A DNA stretch of 10,050 nt, from positions 1 to 10,050 of the forward strand of contig CAYPTH010000113.1 of assembly GCA_964413635.1 (NCBI GenBank), in the 5' to 3' direction. This DNA is from CAYFQV01 sp964413635 (GTDB taxonomy: Bacteria; Spirochaetota; Spirochaetia; DSM-27196; PWMO01). This document shows positions 1-7,200 of the stretch, one piece after another. Positions within the stretch are counted from its first letter, which is position 1. The number at the start of each line of letters is the position of its first letter. The notes under the pieces were generated by a model. It searched no databases and was not told the DNA's origin. It worked only from the letters and a program-made list of their open reading frames with translations. Position numbers and translations under genes: made by a program.

Positions 1-276
1 CCGGGGCGCCCCGGCCTCTTTCGGTGCCCACAGCTCCCACCCGCGAATGGCGGCGGCGTCGTCCACGGTGTCAATCCCGCGGAGCTTCATTACCAGGCCG
101 CGCGGGCGATCTGCAAGCTCTTCGATCTCGGCGGATCGCTCACGATCCGTAGCGCGAAGCCATACGGTTTCAAGTCGGTGGAAATGGGCGGTCTCCCCCG
201 AGAGAGTGTATACCCAGACCCAGCCCTTGAGACCGTGCGGTTTACCCACACGGCCAATGGCGATCTCGTCGGACAT
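1..276 (-). CDS. rimM: Ribosome maturation factor RimM, N-terminal part (runs off left edge)
   Basis: RimM binds ribosomal protein S19 and assists maturation of the 30S subunit head in the cytoplasm. Translating the minus strand from ATG at 276-274 gives 92 open codons to the window edge, with no stop. Residues 1-23 contain AIGRVGKPHGLKGWVWV, the typical start of the RimM N-terminal beta-barrel. Residues around 55-92 (ELADRPRGLVMKLRGIDTVD, then a WELWAP segment) match the end of that domain. The C-terminal PRC-barrel domain lies outside the window. The start ATG shares its A with the TGA stop of khpA (TGATG), so the two are probably translationally coupled. Gene order ffh-rpsP-khpA-rimM supports the call strongly. 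Confidence 0.93.
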   Translation of the reverse strand, partial: MSDEIAIGRVGKPHGLKGWVWVYTLSGETAHFHRLETVWLRATDRERSAEIEELADRPRGLVMKLRGIDTVDDAAAIRGWELWAPKEAGAPR

Positions 277-521
277 CAGTCGAGAATTTCGAGGACGACT
301 CGCTTTCCGGTCTTTGTCGACGCGGCGCTGAGAATGGTCCGAATTGCCTTGGCAATCCGGCCGTGCTTCCCAATGACCTTGCCAATGTCATCCTGTGACA
401 CCCTGAGCTCAAGGATGGTCGACTTCTCCCCTTCGATTATGTTGACTTCAACCTGATCCGGGTCGTCCACCAGAGCTCGCGCAACGTAGGTAACAAGTTC
501 TTTCTCCAAGAGTGTCTCCAC
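276..521 (-). CDS. khpA: KH-domain RNA-binding protein KhpA
   Basis: This is a small single-KH-domain RNA-binding protein of 81 residues. KhpA proteins typically act with KhpB in RNA binding and cell-envelope or division control. The RNA-binding GxxG loop is visible as IGKVIGKHGRIAKAIRTIL (about residues 46-64), with flanking strands LELRVSQ and VVLEILD. It starts 6 bases after the rpsP stop and its TGA overlaps the rimM start, so it belongs to the ffh-rpsP-khpA-rimM operon. The longest reading starts at GTG 521, which has only a weak Shine-Dalgarno match. An alternative TTG at 509-507 is preceded by GTGGAG and would give a protein beginning MEKELVTYV, closer to how family members usually begin. 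The start is therefore open, but identity is secure. Confidence 0.93.
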   Translation of the reverse strand: METLLEKELVTYVARALVDDPDQVEVNIIEGEKSTILELRVSQDDIGKVIGKHGRIAKAIRTILSAASTKTGKRVVLEILD

Positions 522-527
522 GATGTA

Positions 528-779
528 CTATCCAATACGAAAGTCTTTGCGGTTGAGCAGCTTCCGAACGGTGTGGGTCGGCGTTGCTCCCTTATCAAGC
601 CACTCTCGGACTCGTTCCTCCTTGAGCATGATCTGATTCTCATCCGCCTCTACCGGATGGTAAAAGCCCACCTCTTCCAAAGCGCGGCCGTCGCGGGCCT
701 CGCGCGAGTCCATGACCACAATTCGATAATATGGGCGCTTACGGGATCCCAGTCGTTTCAGTCGAATGCGTGCACTCAT
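528..779 (-). CDS. rpsP: 30S ribosomal protein S16
   Basis: S16 is a primary 16S rRNA-binding protein needed early in 30S assembly. The 83-residue product is the usual length for the family. It carries the signature start MSARIRLKRLGSRKRPYYRI, then VVMDSREARDGRALEEVGFYHP and a C-terminal GATPTHTVRKLL segment. The ATG at 779 is preceded by a strong Shine-Dalgarno AAGGAGG (plus-strand 790-796), separated from the start by a run of (AC)5. It lies 23 bases after the ffh stop and 6 bases before khpA, with no visible terminator between them, so it is cotranscribed with both. Confidence is very high because the whole sequence is family-typical. Confidence 0.98.
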   Translation of the reverse strand: MSARIRLKRLGSRKRPYYRIVVMDSREARDGRALEEVGFYHPVEADENQIMLKEERVREWLDKGATPTHTVRKLLNRKDFRIG

Positions 780-802
780 GTGTGTGTGTCCTCCTTCACT
801 CG

Positions 803-2137
803 CTATACACCGCCCATCTGTGACATGAGCTGTGATTGGTACTTCTTGTTCTTGGCCATCTTCTTCATGGTCGAGCGCATCTTGTCGAACTTCTTCAGAA
901 GCTTATTCACCTCGTAGACCGAGGTGCCGCTCCCCCGGGCGATGCGCTTCCGTCGGGGGGGGCCGATAATGCGGTGGTTCAGGCGTTCGGTCGGCGTCAT
1001 GGAAAGAATGATCGCCTCCTCGTGCTTGATCTCCTTTTCATCGATATCATCCTCGCTGATCTGGCCCTTCATGCCGGGGATCATGTCGATGAGAGACTGA
1101 ACGGAACCCATTTTGCGGACTCGCTGGAACTGGTCCAGATAGTCCTGCAGCGTGAAGGTTGCAGAGGCGATCTTGCGTTCGAGCTCCTCCGCTTCCTCCG
1201 TCTCAATAGTCTGTTGCGCCTTCTCGACGAGGGAGACCACATCGCCCATGCCGAGAATGCGCGAGGCCATCCGTTCCGGGTAGAAGGGCTCGAGGTCTTC
1301 GAGCTTCTCTCCGACGCCGATGAACTTGATGGCGGTCTTGCTTACGCTGTTTAGACTCAGCGCCGCACCGCCGCGGGTATCCGAGTCGAACTTGCTAAGG
1401 ATGGCACCGGATACGCCGATGCGATCCTGAAACTCCTTGGCAACATCCACGGCGCCTTGGCCGGTCATGGCGTCGGCGACCAGGAGTGATTCCACCGGTT
1501 GGGCCACCTTCTTGACGCGTTCGAGCTCACCCATGAGCTCGTCGTCCACCTGGAGGCGACCACTGGTGTCCACGATCACCGTGTTTACGCTCTGTCGCTT
1601 GGCCGCCTTGAGCCCTTCCTTGACAACCGTAATGGCGTCCTGTCCCGATTCGCCGGTGTGGACGGGGACTTCCGCTTGCTCGCCGAGAAGACGAAGCTGC
1701 TCGATAGCCGCCGGACGTACTCTGTCGGCAGCAATGAGAAAGGGGGTCCGGCCATCCTTCTTGAGGAGCCGTGCAAGCTTCGCTGCCGTCGTGGTCTTAC
1801 CCGAGCCCTGCAAGCCCATGAGGAGCACAACGCTCATGGCGTCCGGACCCTTGAGCTCGAGGTCCTGGTGCGTTTCACCGAGAAGCCCGGTCAGCCTGTC
1901 GTGAACAATCTTTACGAACTGCTGTCCCGGCGATACCGAGTGGAGGACGTGCTCTCCCGTCGCCTCCTCAATGGTGCGATTGACGAAGCGGCGAACCACG
2001 CGAACGTTGACATCTGCCTCGAGCAAGGCAAGCTTGATCTCCTCGACCGCCTCGTGGACGTTCTTCTCGGAGATTTTGCCCTTCCCGGAGATGTTTCTCG
2101 ATATATCTGATAGCTTTCTCGAGATTCGCTCGAGCAT
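803..2137 (-). CDS. ffh: Signal recognition particle protein Ffh (SRP54)
   Basis: Ffh is the GTPase of the signal recognition particle. With SRP RNA and the receptor FtsY it delivers nascent membrane proteins to the Sec translocon. The 444 residues show the N domain (1-95), the G domain with P-loop GLQGSGKTTT (108-117), the RPAAIEQL motif (141-148), DTSGR (190-194), SKFD (248-251) and GVGE (274-277), then the methionine-rich M domain (about 320-444). Signal-sequence and RNA-binding segments include MGSVQSLIDMIPGM and the GSGTS motif. Two motifs vary: DTSGR where DTAGR is usual, and SKFD where TKLD is usual; both keep the key Asp. The ATG at 2137 follows a purine-rich GGGAAGAGGA. It has its own promoter at 2168-2196 and leads the operon with rpsP, khpA and rimM. 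Confidence 0.98.
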   Translation of the reverse strand: MLERISRKLSDISRNISGKGKISEKNVHEAVEEIKLALLEADVNVRVVRRFVNRTIEEATGEHVLHSVSPGQQFVKIVHDRLTGLLGETHQDLELKGPDAMSVVLLMGLQGSGKTTTAAKLARLLKKDGRTPFLIAADRVRPAAIEQLRLLGEQAEVPVHTGESGQDAITVVKEGLKAAKRQSVNTVIVDTSGRLQVDDELMGELERVKKVAQPVESLLVADAMTGQGAVDVAKEFQDRIGVSGAILSKFDSDTRGGAALSLNSVSKTAIKFIGVGEKLEDLEPFYPERMASRILGMGDVVSLVEKAQQTIETEEAEELERKIASATFTLQDYLDQFQRVRKMGSVQSLIDMIPGMKGQISEDDIDEKEIKHEEAIILSMTPTERLNHRIIGPPRRKRIARGSGTSVYEVNKLLKKFDKMRSTMKKMAKNKKYQSQLMSQMGGV

Positions 2138-2167
2138 TCCTCTTCCCTATTGAGAGTTTTGGCGTCA

Positions 2168-2196
2168 TGTATACATACATTCCGCAGCAGTGTCAA
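2168..2196 (-). promoter_or_regulatory. Sigma70-type promoter of the ffh-rpsP-khpA-rimM operon
   Basis: On the minus strand a perfect -35 TTGACA (plus-strand 2191-2196) is followed by a 17-base spacer and a -10 TATACA (2168-2173). Transcription would start near 2160, about 23 bases before the ffh ATG at 2137, leaving room for the purine-rich ribosome binding site. It lies in the 105-base gap after the upstream lipoprotein gene, the only sizeable gap between minus-strand genes in the left 8 kb. Orientation, spacing and location all agree. Confidence 0.85.
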
Positions 2197-2242
2197 CTCG
2201 ACAGAGCAGACCCGTCCCGAGAAGTCTCGATACTACATTGAC

Positions 2243-3967
2243 TTAGCGCACGTGTAAGAAATGGCGCCTCAGATACTCGTAGCGCTCCCGGGCACGCTCA
2301 TAGTATGAGCTTAAGACGAACCTGTCGAGGAGTCGCCGGTAGTAACGAATAGCGTGGTCGGGACGCTGCTGCGCCTCGTAGGCCTGAGCGATGAGAAACA
2401 GGATTTCGGCCGGCGTGGACTCTCCCCCGGCCCCCACGGCGTTGAGGACCTCTTCCGCCTGTCCGGGCATGTCGTTGCGAAGAAGCGCCCGCGCCAGGAC
2501 CACGCCCTTCTCTCGGCTCGGCGTGTGGCCGTGCCGTGCGAGCTCCTGAAAGTGCGTGAATGCGGCTTGTTCAAGCGTATCGGCGCTGCCGCCTTGCGTC
2601 CCGACTCCATCCGAGGTGCTTGGGCGCTCCCCAGCCGTGCCAATCTCCGCCGTGCCAATCTCCGCCGCATCTTGGGCCGTTTGGAGCGCCGCAAGGGCGC
2701 CGTCGAAGAGCCGACGGTGGGCCTCAATGGCCGCGGCACCCGCCGCACCCGCTGCACTCGTGCCGCTTGCGACCTCATTCCAAAAGTACTCGGCAATGGA
2801 CGATTCATTGAGCTCATCTGCCAAACCGGCAACTTCGTAGGCAACACGGGGGTTCCCATCGTACTGCCGGAGATAGGCGTCGAGGGCGGCGCTCTGTTTT
2901 CCGTCCGCTTCGAGCTCGCGCGCTTCGTCGTACTGCCCCGCCCCGTCGGCGGCTCGGTACGCCGTCGGCCGGGCGTCGGATGCAGCGGTAGTTTCAGACC
3001 TGTCTTCGTCCGCGTTTGGAGTTTCTCCTATCGTGCGCTCCGCGCGTATCTCGTCCTCCGTGACTGTCAGGAGGACCTCGGCGGTTTGGCTATCTCCCTT
3101 ACTGAGGTCGTGGCGCTGGAACTGCAGCGTATGACGGCCGGGCTCCGTCGGCCGAAAGGTGAACCTCGTTTCACCTTCTTGAACGGCGCGCCGATCGTAG
3201 TCGACCGCTTCGGAGTTGCCCAGGTAGGTCCAGCCGAGCCCGGGCAGCGTGACGGTGGTGGTGGAGTTGAGCGAAGTCGTGACGCGTTCCGCGGGAATAG
3301 CGACCTCAGAGCCGGCGGCCGCCTCGCTCGCCTGCGGCGGAACCGGATCGCTGCTCGGTGATGGTCCGGGAAGCGGTCGATCCGGAGGCTCCGCGGTTTC
3401 TACCTTCTCCGCTTGCTCCGGTGCATTCTCGGTGGCGGGCTCCGCTGAGCGCGGGGGCTGGGCCACCTCGGCGGGTGTATCCGACGAACGCGGCTTCTGA
3501 ACTCCGAGGGTGTACGGCACCGGTGCCGCCTCCTTGAGACCCCAGACGCTCCAGGGCGCCGGGCCGTCGGCCTTCGGCAGCGGGATCTCTGGAACGGGCA
3601 TGCGCGCGCCCTCCAATACACCGCCGACCTCATCCGCCGAGGTGACGCCGGCCGCACCTCGAGCCTGCAATCCACTGACGCGAACCAGACTGCCGATGAC
3701 GCGAGCCTCTGCTATCGGTGCACCGGCCTCGGACTCGGGCACCGGCGGCTCGGGGATGGGAAGATGCGCAGATCCGTCGCCGGAGGTCCTTTCGTCGTTA
3801 TCCGGGCGGGCGAAGGATCCGGGGACCGGTGTGTCGACGACGACCTCATCGACTCCGGCCGCAGGCGAAGCGTTCTCCGACGGAGATGAAAGTGTTGTCG
3901 ATTGCATGGTCGTGCAAGAGGCAAGCACCAGGCTTGCCCCCGCGATAAGCGTTAGGATGCGCGTCAT
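2243..3967 (-). CDS. Proline-rich lipoprotein with beta-sandwich-like segment and TPR-like C-terminus
   Basis: I do not recognise a named family. The 574-residue product begins with a lipoprotein signal peptide: MTR, a hydrophobic stretch, then lipobox LASC with Cys18 as the predicted lipidated residue. Residues 20-225 are low-complexity, rich in Pro, Ala, Glu and Ser, and look like an unstructured tether. Residues 225-305 are rich in alternating Thr/Val and hydrophobic residues (LPGLGWTYLGN, ETRFTFRPTEPGRHTLQF) and look like a small beta-sandwich. Residues 345-574 are helical and TPR-like, clearest at the end (ILFLIAQAYEAQQRPDHAIR, YYRRLLDRF). I chose ATG 3967 over an in-frame ATG at 4000 because GGGAGGGGGA (plus-strand 3971-3980) sits just upstream and the signal peptide then starts properly. 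It is the last gene of the GT-smc cluster. Being periplasmic or envelope-anchored, it may act as a protein-interaction scaffold (inference). Confidence 0.8.
   Translation of the reverse strand: MTRILTLIAGASLVLASCTTMQSTTLSSPSENASPAAGVDEVVVDTPVPGSFARPDNDERTSGDGSAHLPIPEPPVPESEAGAPIAEARVIGSLVRVSGLQARGAAGVTSADEVGGVLEGARMPVPEIPLPKADGPAPWSVWGLKEAAPVPYTLGVQKPRSSDTPAEVAQPPRSAEPATENAPEQAEKVETAEPPDRPLPGPSPSSDPVPPQASEAAAGSEVAIPAERVTTSLNSTTTVTLPGLGWTYLGNSEAVDYDRRAVQEGETRFTFRPTEPGRHTLQFQRHDLSKGDSQTAEVLLTVTEDEIRAERTIGETPNADEDRSETTAASDARPTAYRAADGAGQYDEARELEADGKQSAALDAYLRQYDGNPRVAYEVAGLADELNESSIAEYFWNEVASGTSAAGAAGAAAIEAHRRLFDGALAALQTAQDAAEIGTAEIGTAGERPSTSDGVGTQGGSADTLEQAAFTHFQELARHGHTPSREKGVVLARALLRNDMPGQAEEVLNAVGAGGESTPAEILFLIAQAYEAQQRPDHAIRYYRRLLDRFVLSSYYERARERYEYLRRHFLHVR
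2636..2665. repeat. 15-base tandem duplication inside the TPR lipoprotein gene
   Basis: The 15-base unit cgtgccaatctccgc occurs twice, back to back and identical (2636-2650 and 2651-2665). In the protein it encodes EIGTA twice (residues 436-445) in an Ala/Gly-rich linker between helical segments. Being a multiple of three, it keeps the frame. It looks like a recent replication-slippage duplication in a tolerant linker. Confidence 0.9.
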
Positions 3968-3970
3968 GTG

Positions 3971-3980
3971 TCCCCCTCCC
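3971..3980 (-). promoter_or_regulatory. Ribosome binding site fixing the lipoprotein start at 3967
   Basis: The minus strand reads GGGAGGGGGA here, ending three bases before the ATG at 3967-3965. The GGAGG core is about 8 bases from the start. The in-frame ATG at 4000 lies upstream of this site and would place charged and polar residues before the signal peptide, so the internal ATG is preferred. Confidence 0.75.
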
Positions 3981-4026
3981 AGATTACACGCGTGACGCAA
4001 TCCGTCGCCCGAAGGCGTGCGGATCT

Positions 4027-4425
4027 CTACTCTCGTACCCCCAGTATACTCCGAATGAGCGATTCATTCATATCCTCAAGCCGTTCTTCGACGATTCCGG
4101 TCGGTTCTACCCAATATTTCTCAATTTCTTTCTGCGACCACGCCCGCCCAATTGCTACGTGAGGTCGCCACGACCAGTCTCTGACGCGCTCGTCCTCCGG
4201 TGGCAGCATGAGGTCGGCGACGTCCAACTCGCCCGCTTGCCGAGTCCCGCCGGCCGCCGCAGCCGCCTCGCTCGACTCGGCGTCGGTTGCGTAGACGAAA
4301 GGCGGCGGCGCCTCACCTCCACCCGCGGCAATGAGGACGATGATGACCGTAACAACCGTGATGCCGAGGGTCGCCGCGGCAACGATGAGTAGGTTTCGAC
4401 GGTTGATCTCCGGCAGGTTAAACAC
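4027..4425 (-). CDS. Small single-pass membrane protein of unknown function
   Basis: I do not recognise this 132-residue protein. Residues 1-10 (MFNLPEINRR) are short and basic. Residues 11-34 form one strongly hydrophobic segment ending LIAAGGG, with no lipobox Cys and no obvious signal peptidase site, so it is probably a membrane anchor with the N-terminus inside. A Pro/Ala/Glu-rich linker follows (35-70), then a more ordered C-terminal part (70-132) with DLMLPPEDERVRDWSWRP and IEKYWVEPTGIVEERL, probably periplasmic. The GTG start at 4425 overlaps the smc stop by 8 bases (GTGTTTAA) and is preceded by AGGAGG (plus-strand 4435-4440) nine bases upstream, so translation is coupled to smc. A lipoprotein gene follows after 59 bases. 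Tryptophans in the C-terminal part suggest a folded domain, but no function can be assigned. Confidence 0.8.
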   Translation of the reverse strand: MFNLPEINRRNLLIVAAATLGITVVTVIIVLIAAGGGEAPPPFVYATDAESSEAAAAAGGTRQAGELDVADLMLPPEDERVRDWSWRPHVAIGRAWSQKEIEKYWVEPTGIVEERLEDMNESLIRSILGVRE

Positions 4426-7198
4426 CGACCGGTTCCTCCTGCTCCAGGCGCACCGATACGACCTTGGAAACGCCCGGCTCTTCCATGGTTACACCGAGGA
4501 GGGTTTTCGCGCTCGCCACCGTTTTCTTGTTGTGCGTAATGAGGATGAACTGCGAATTCGCCCCGAACTCCTGCAGCATCGACACAAAGCGGCCCACATT
4601 GCTCTCGTCCAGGGCGGCATCAATTTCGTCGAGGAGACAGAAGGGAGAGGGCTTGACCATGTAGGTTGCGAAGAGGAGCGCCACCGCCGTAAGCGATCGC
4701 TCACCGCCGGACAGAAGCGCGATGCTCTCGAGACGCTTGCCCGGAGGCTGCGCCAGGATATCGATGCCGGAGGTGAGGACGTCGTCGGGATCGGTAAGGC
4801 GTAACTCGGCGCGGCCGCCACCGAAGAGACGGCGGAACATGGTGTGGAAGTTCCGCTTCACCTTTTCGTAGGTCTGGGTAAAGAGCGCCGTCGATTCTCG
4901 GTGAATCTCTTCCGTGACCTGTCGGAGATCGTCTCGGGCCTTCTGGAGGTCGCCCATTTCGCGGGAGAGAAAGTCGTAGCGTTCCTTCACCTCGGCGAAC
5001 TCTTCCGGCGCCATGAGGTTGACGCTTCCGAGCCCCTTTACCTTCTCCTGAAGGCGTTGAAGCTCGCTGCGCTGACTCTTGGTATCCACGCGCAGCTCGT
5101 AGGTCCGGTCTTCGAACTCCGCGAGGCGTCGGGAGTGGCGCTCCTCATAGTTGGCGTATACGTTTCGGATCTCCGTGTTGCGCTCGGCCAGCTTCACGTT
5201 GAGCTGCTCGAGGCGCGTCTGGGCGGATCCGAGGTTGTCCATTCGCTCCTTGAGGCGTTTCTCGTTCCCAGCGGCGTCTTTGTTCTTCTTCTCAATTGCC
5301 GATTCCAGCTCGGAGAGCTCCTTCTTGCTCGCTTTTTCCTGCTTTGCGAGCTCACCGTCCTCGCTTTTCAAGGCTTGAATGCGCTCGCGGGTTCCCTCAA
5401 TGCGCTTCTTGGTTTCAACGATCTCCTGCTGCGCTTGCTCGCGGTCTCGCTGGCGCTCCGCCTTGCGTTCACGGACAGCGGAGATCTCCTTTTTCGTAGA
5501 TTCGACTCGCGCCTCGAGGCTTGCCTTGGTGACGCGCAGCTCTTCCAAGCTCTTTCGATGCTCCTCAATGCGCCCGCGCTGTTCCTGGTTCTGTTCTTGG
5601 AGGCCCTCGATCCGTTCCTTGGCCTCCGAGATTCGCGTTGCGGCCTTGTCAATGGTTTCTTCGAGTGTGCGCTTTCGGGTAATGACCCCTTCCGGGGCAA
5701 CAAAATCGTCGAGAAAGCGTGGGATGGCCCCACGGTAGCGCTCGAAGAGCTCTTGGGAGTGAGCAAGGCGGCGCTGAATCTCCGCCACCGTGCTCTCGAC
5801 GTACTCGGTGTAGGCAGCGGTGTCTGCGGCAAAGCTTGACGTCATGCTCTCCCGCCGCTTCGCCACGTACTCCGCCACGGCGCTAAGCTCCGTGGCCAGC
5901 TGGTCCTCTAGTTTCTGGCGGTCGGTGGCGGAGTATCCGCTCTTCTTCAGCCCCTCGTCGAGATCGATGACAATACGGTCCGTTACCTCACGCACCTCGG
6001 CGCGAGCGGCTTCCTGCTCTTCCTCGGCCTCGGAGATGACTCCCCGCTGCTTTTCTATCGCCTTGCGGTTGGTCTCGATCCTCTCGTTGAGCTCCTGTAC
6101 GGCAGTATTGTGCTCGTTGATCCGGCGGGTGACGTCGTTCAGATGCTCGGTGCTCTGCTCGAGGTAGCCTTCTTGCGCCTCAATTTCGCTGTCTGCGGCG
6201 GAAATACGTTCCTCTAGGCCCGCGACGCGCCGCTCATTGGCGCTGTTTTGGTCTTGGAGCTCAGTAATGCGCTCGGTGAGCATGCGAACCTGTTGCTGCC
6301 GGTTGTTCCGTTCCACCTCGAGCTCGTAGAGGCGCCGTTGATGAGAGCGGAGCTTCGACTCCATTTCGTTGACGGAGTCGAGGTGGTCATCCAAGGAGGC
6401 GTTGATTCCATCGATTTCCGATCGAATAGCATTGCGCTTCTTCGTTTGCTCGGCAATTTGCTCCTCGAGGCGGTGTTTCTCTTGAAGGTGATCCTTGAGC
6501 CGCAAGAGCGCCAGGTTGGTCTCTACCTCGAAGACTTGAGTGCGAAGCTCCCGGTACTGCTCCGCCTTCTGGGCTTGGCGTTGGAGTGTGTCGTGGTTGC
6601 GGCGAACCTCGGAGATGACCTGCTCGATCTGCTTCAGGTTCTCCTCGGTTCGTTCGAGGCGGCGCTCGGCGTCTTTGCCGCGTTGCTTGTACTTGGTGAT
6701 CATTGCCGCCTCTTCGAAGATGTGGCGGCGGTCCTCGGGCCGGGTGGAGAGGATCTGGTCGATCTTGCCCTGCTCCATGATTGAGTAGGCGGTCTTACCG
6801 ATACCGGTGTCGTAGAACAGCTCTCGAATCTCTTTGAGCCGCACGATTTGGCCGTTGAGGTAGTACTCGCTCTCTCCCGAACGGTATAGCCGGCGCTTCA
6901 CGGAGACCTCGGTGTACTCGAGGGGGAGCTGTCCGTCGGCGTTTTCCATGACCAGGGCGACTTCCGCGACATTGACCGGCTTCCGGTCATCGGTGCCGTT
7001 GAAAATGATGTCTTCCATACGGTCGGCTCGAAGACTCTTGGTCGCCTGCTCGCCGAGCACCCACTTTACCGCGTCGACAACATTGCTTTTCCCGCAGCCA
7101 TTGGGCCCGAGAAGCGCCGAGATCCCCGGGGAGAAGCCGATGACGCTCTTGTCTGCGAAACTCTTGAAACCAAATAGCTCAATGCGCTTGAGAAACAC
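4418..7198 (-). CDS. smc: SMC chromosome-condensation ATPase, short form without a recognisable hinge
   Basis: SMC proteins are ABC-type ATPases that organise and help segregate the chromosome, usually with ScpA and ScpB (neither is in this window). The 926 residues show an N-terminal head with Walker A GPNGCGKS (31-38) and Q-loop region (about 145), a long coiled coil (about 165-405), an atypical middle (406-510), a second coiled coil (510-720), and a C-terminal head with signature LSGGE (829-833), Walker B FCLLDE (853-858) and D-loop ALDE. Typical bacterial SMCs are near 1,150-1,200 residues; the shortfall lies in the arms and hinge. The middle segment lacks the glycine-rich hinge pattern and reads SQELFERYRGAIPRFLDDFV around residue 490. 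It starts with GTG at 7198, two bases after the glycosyltransferase stop, with Shine-Dalgarno GGGAG (7204-7208). A Rad50/SbcC-type protein is excluded by the head motifs and lack of a zinc-hook CxxC. Confidence 0.95.
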   Translation of the reverse strand: MFLKRIELFGFKSFADKSVIGFSPGISALLGPNGCGKSNVVDAVKWVLGEQATKSLRADRMEDIIFNGTDDRKPVNVAEVALVMENADGQLPLEYTEVSVKRRLYRSGESEYYLNGQIVRLKEIRELFYDTGIGKTAYSIMEQGKIDQILSTRPEDRRHIFEEAAMITKYKQRGKDAERRLERTEENLKQIEQVISEVRRNHDTLQRQAQKAEQYRELRTQVFEVETNLALLRLKDHLQEKHRLEEQIAEQTKKRNAIRSEIDGINASLDDHLDSVNEMESKLRSHQRRLYELEVERNNRQQQVRMLTERITELQDQNSANERRVAGLEERISAADSEIEAQEGYLEQSTEHLNDVTRRINEHNTAVQELNERIETNRKAIEKQRGVISEAEEEQEAARAEVREVTDRIVIDLDEGLKKSGYSATDRQKLEDQLATELSAVAEYVAKRRESMTSSFAADTAAYTEYVESTVAEIQRRLAHSQELFERYRGAIPRFLDDFVAPEGVITRKRTLEETIDKAATRISEAKERIEGLQEQNQEQRGRIEEHRKSLEELRVTKASLEARVESTKKEISAVRERKAERQRDREQAQQEIVETKKRIEGTRERIQALKSEDGELAKQEKASKKELSELESAIEKKNKDAAGNEKRLKERMDNLGSAQTRLEQLNVKLAERNTEIRNVYANYEERHSRRLAEFEDRTYELRVDTKSQRSELQRLQEKVKGLGSVNLMAPEEFAEVKERYDFLSREMGDLQKARDDLRQVTEEIHRESTALFTQTYEKVKRNFHTMFRRLFGGGRAELRLTDPDDVLTSGIDILAQPPGKRLESIALLSGGERSLTAVALLFATYMVKPSPFCLLDEIDAALDESNVGRFVSMLQEFGANSQFILITHNKKTVASAKTLLGVTMEEPGVSKVVSVRLEQEEPVGV

Positions 7199-7200
7199 GT

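Noticed and set aside
836..1354. Long open frames opposite ffh, and similar ones opposite smc, the lipoprotein gene and the glycosyltransferase
   Set aside because: They are antisense shadows of strongly conserved genes in GC-rich DNA and carry no motifs of their own.
2218..2229. CGAGA-AG-TCTCG inverted repeat between the lipoprotein gene and ffh
   Set aside because: The loop is only two bases and no U-rich tail follows, so it is not a credible terminator.
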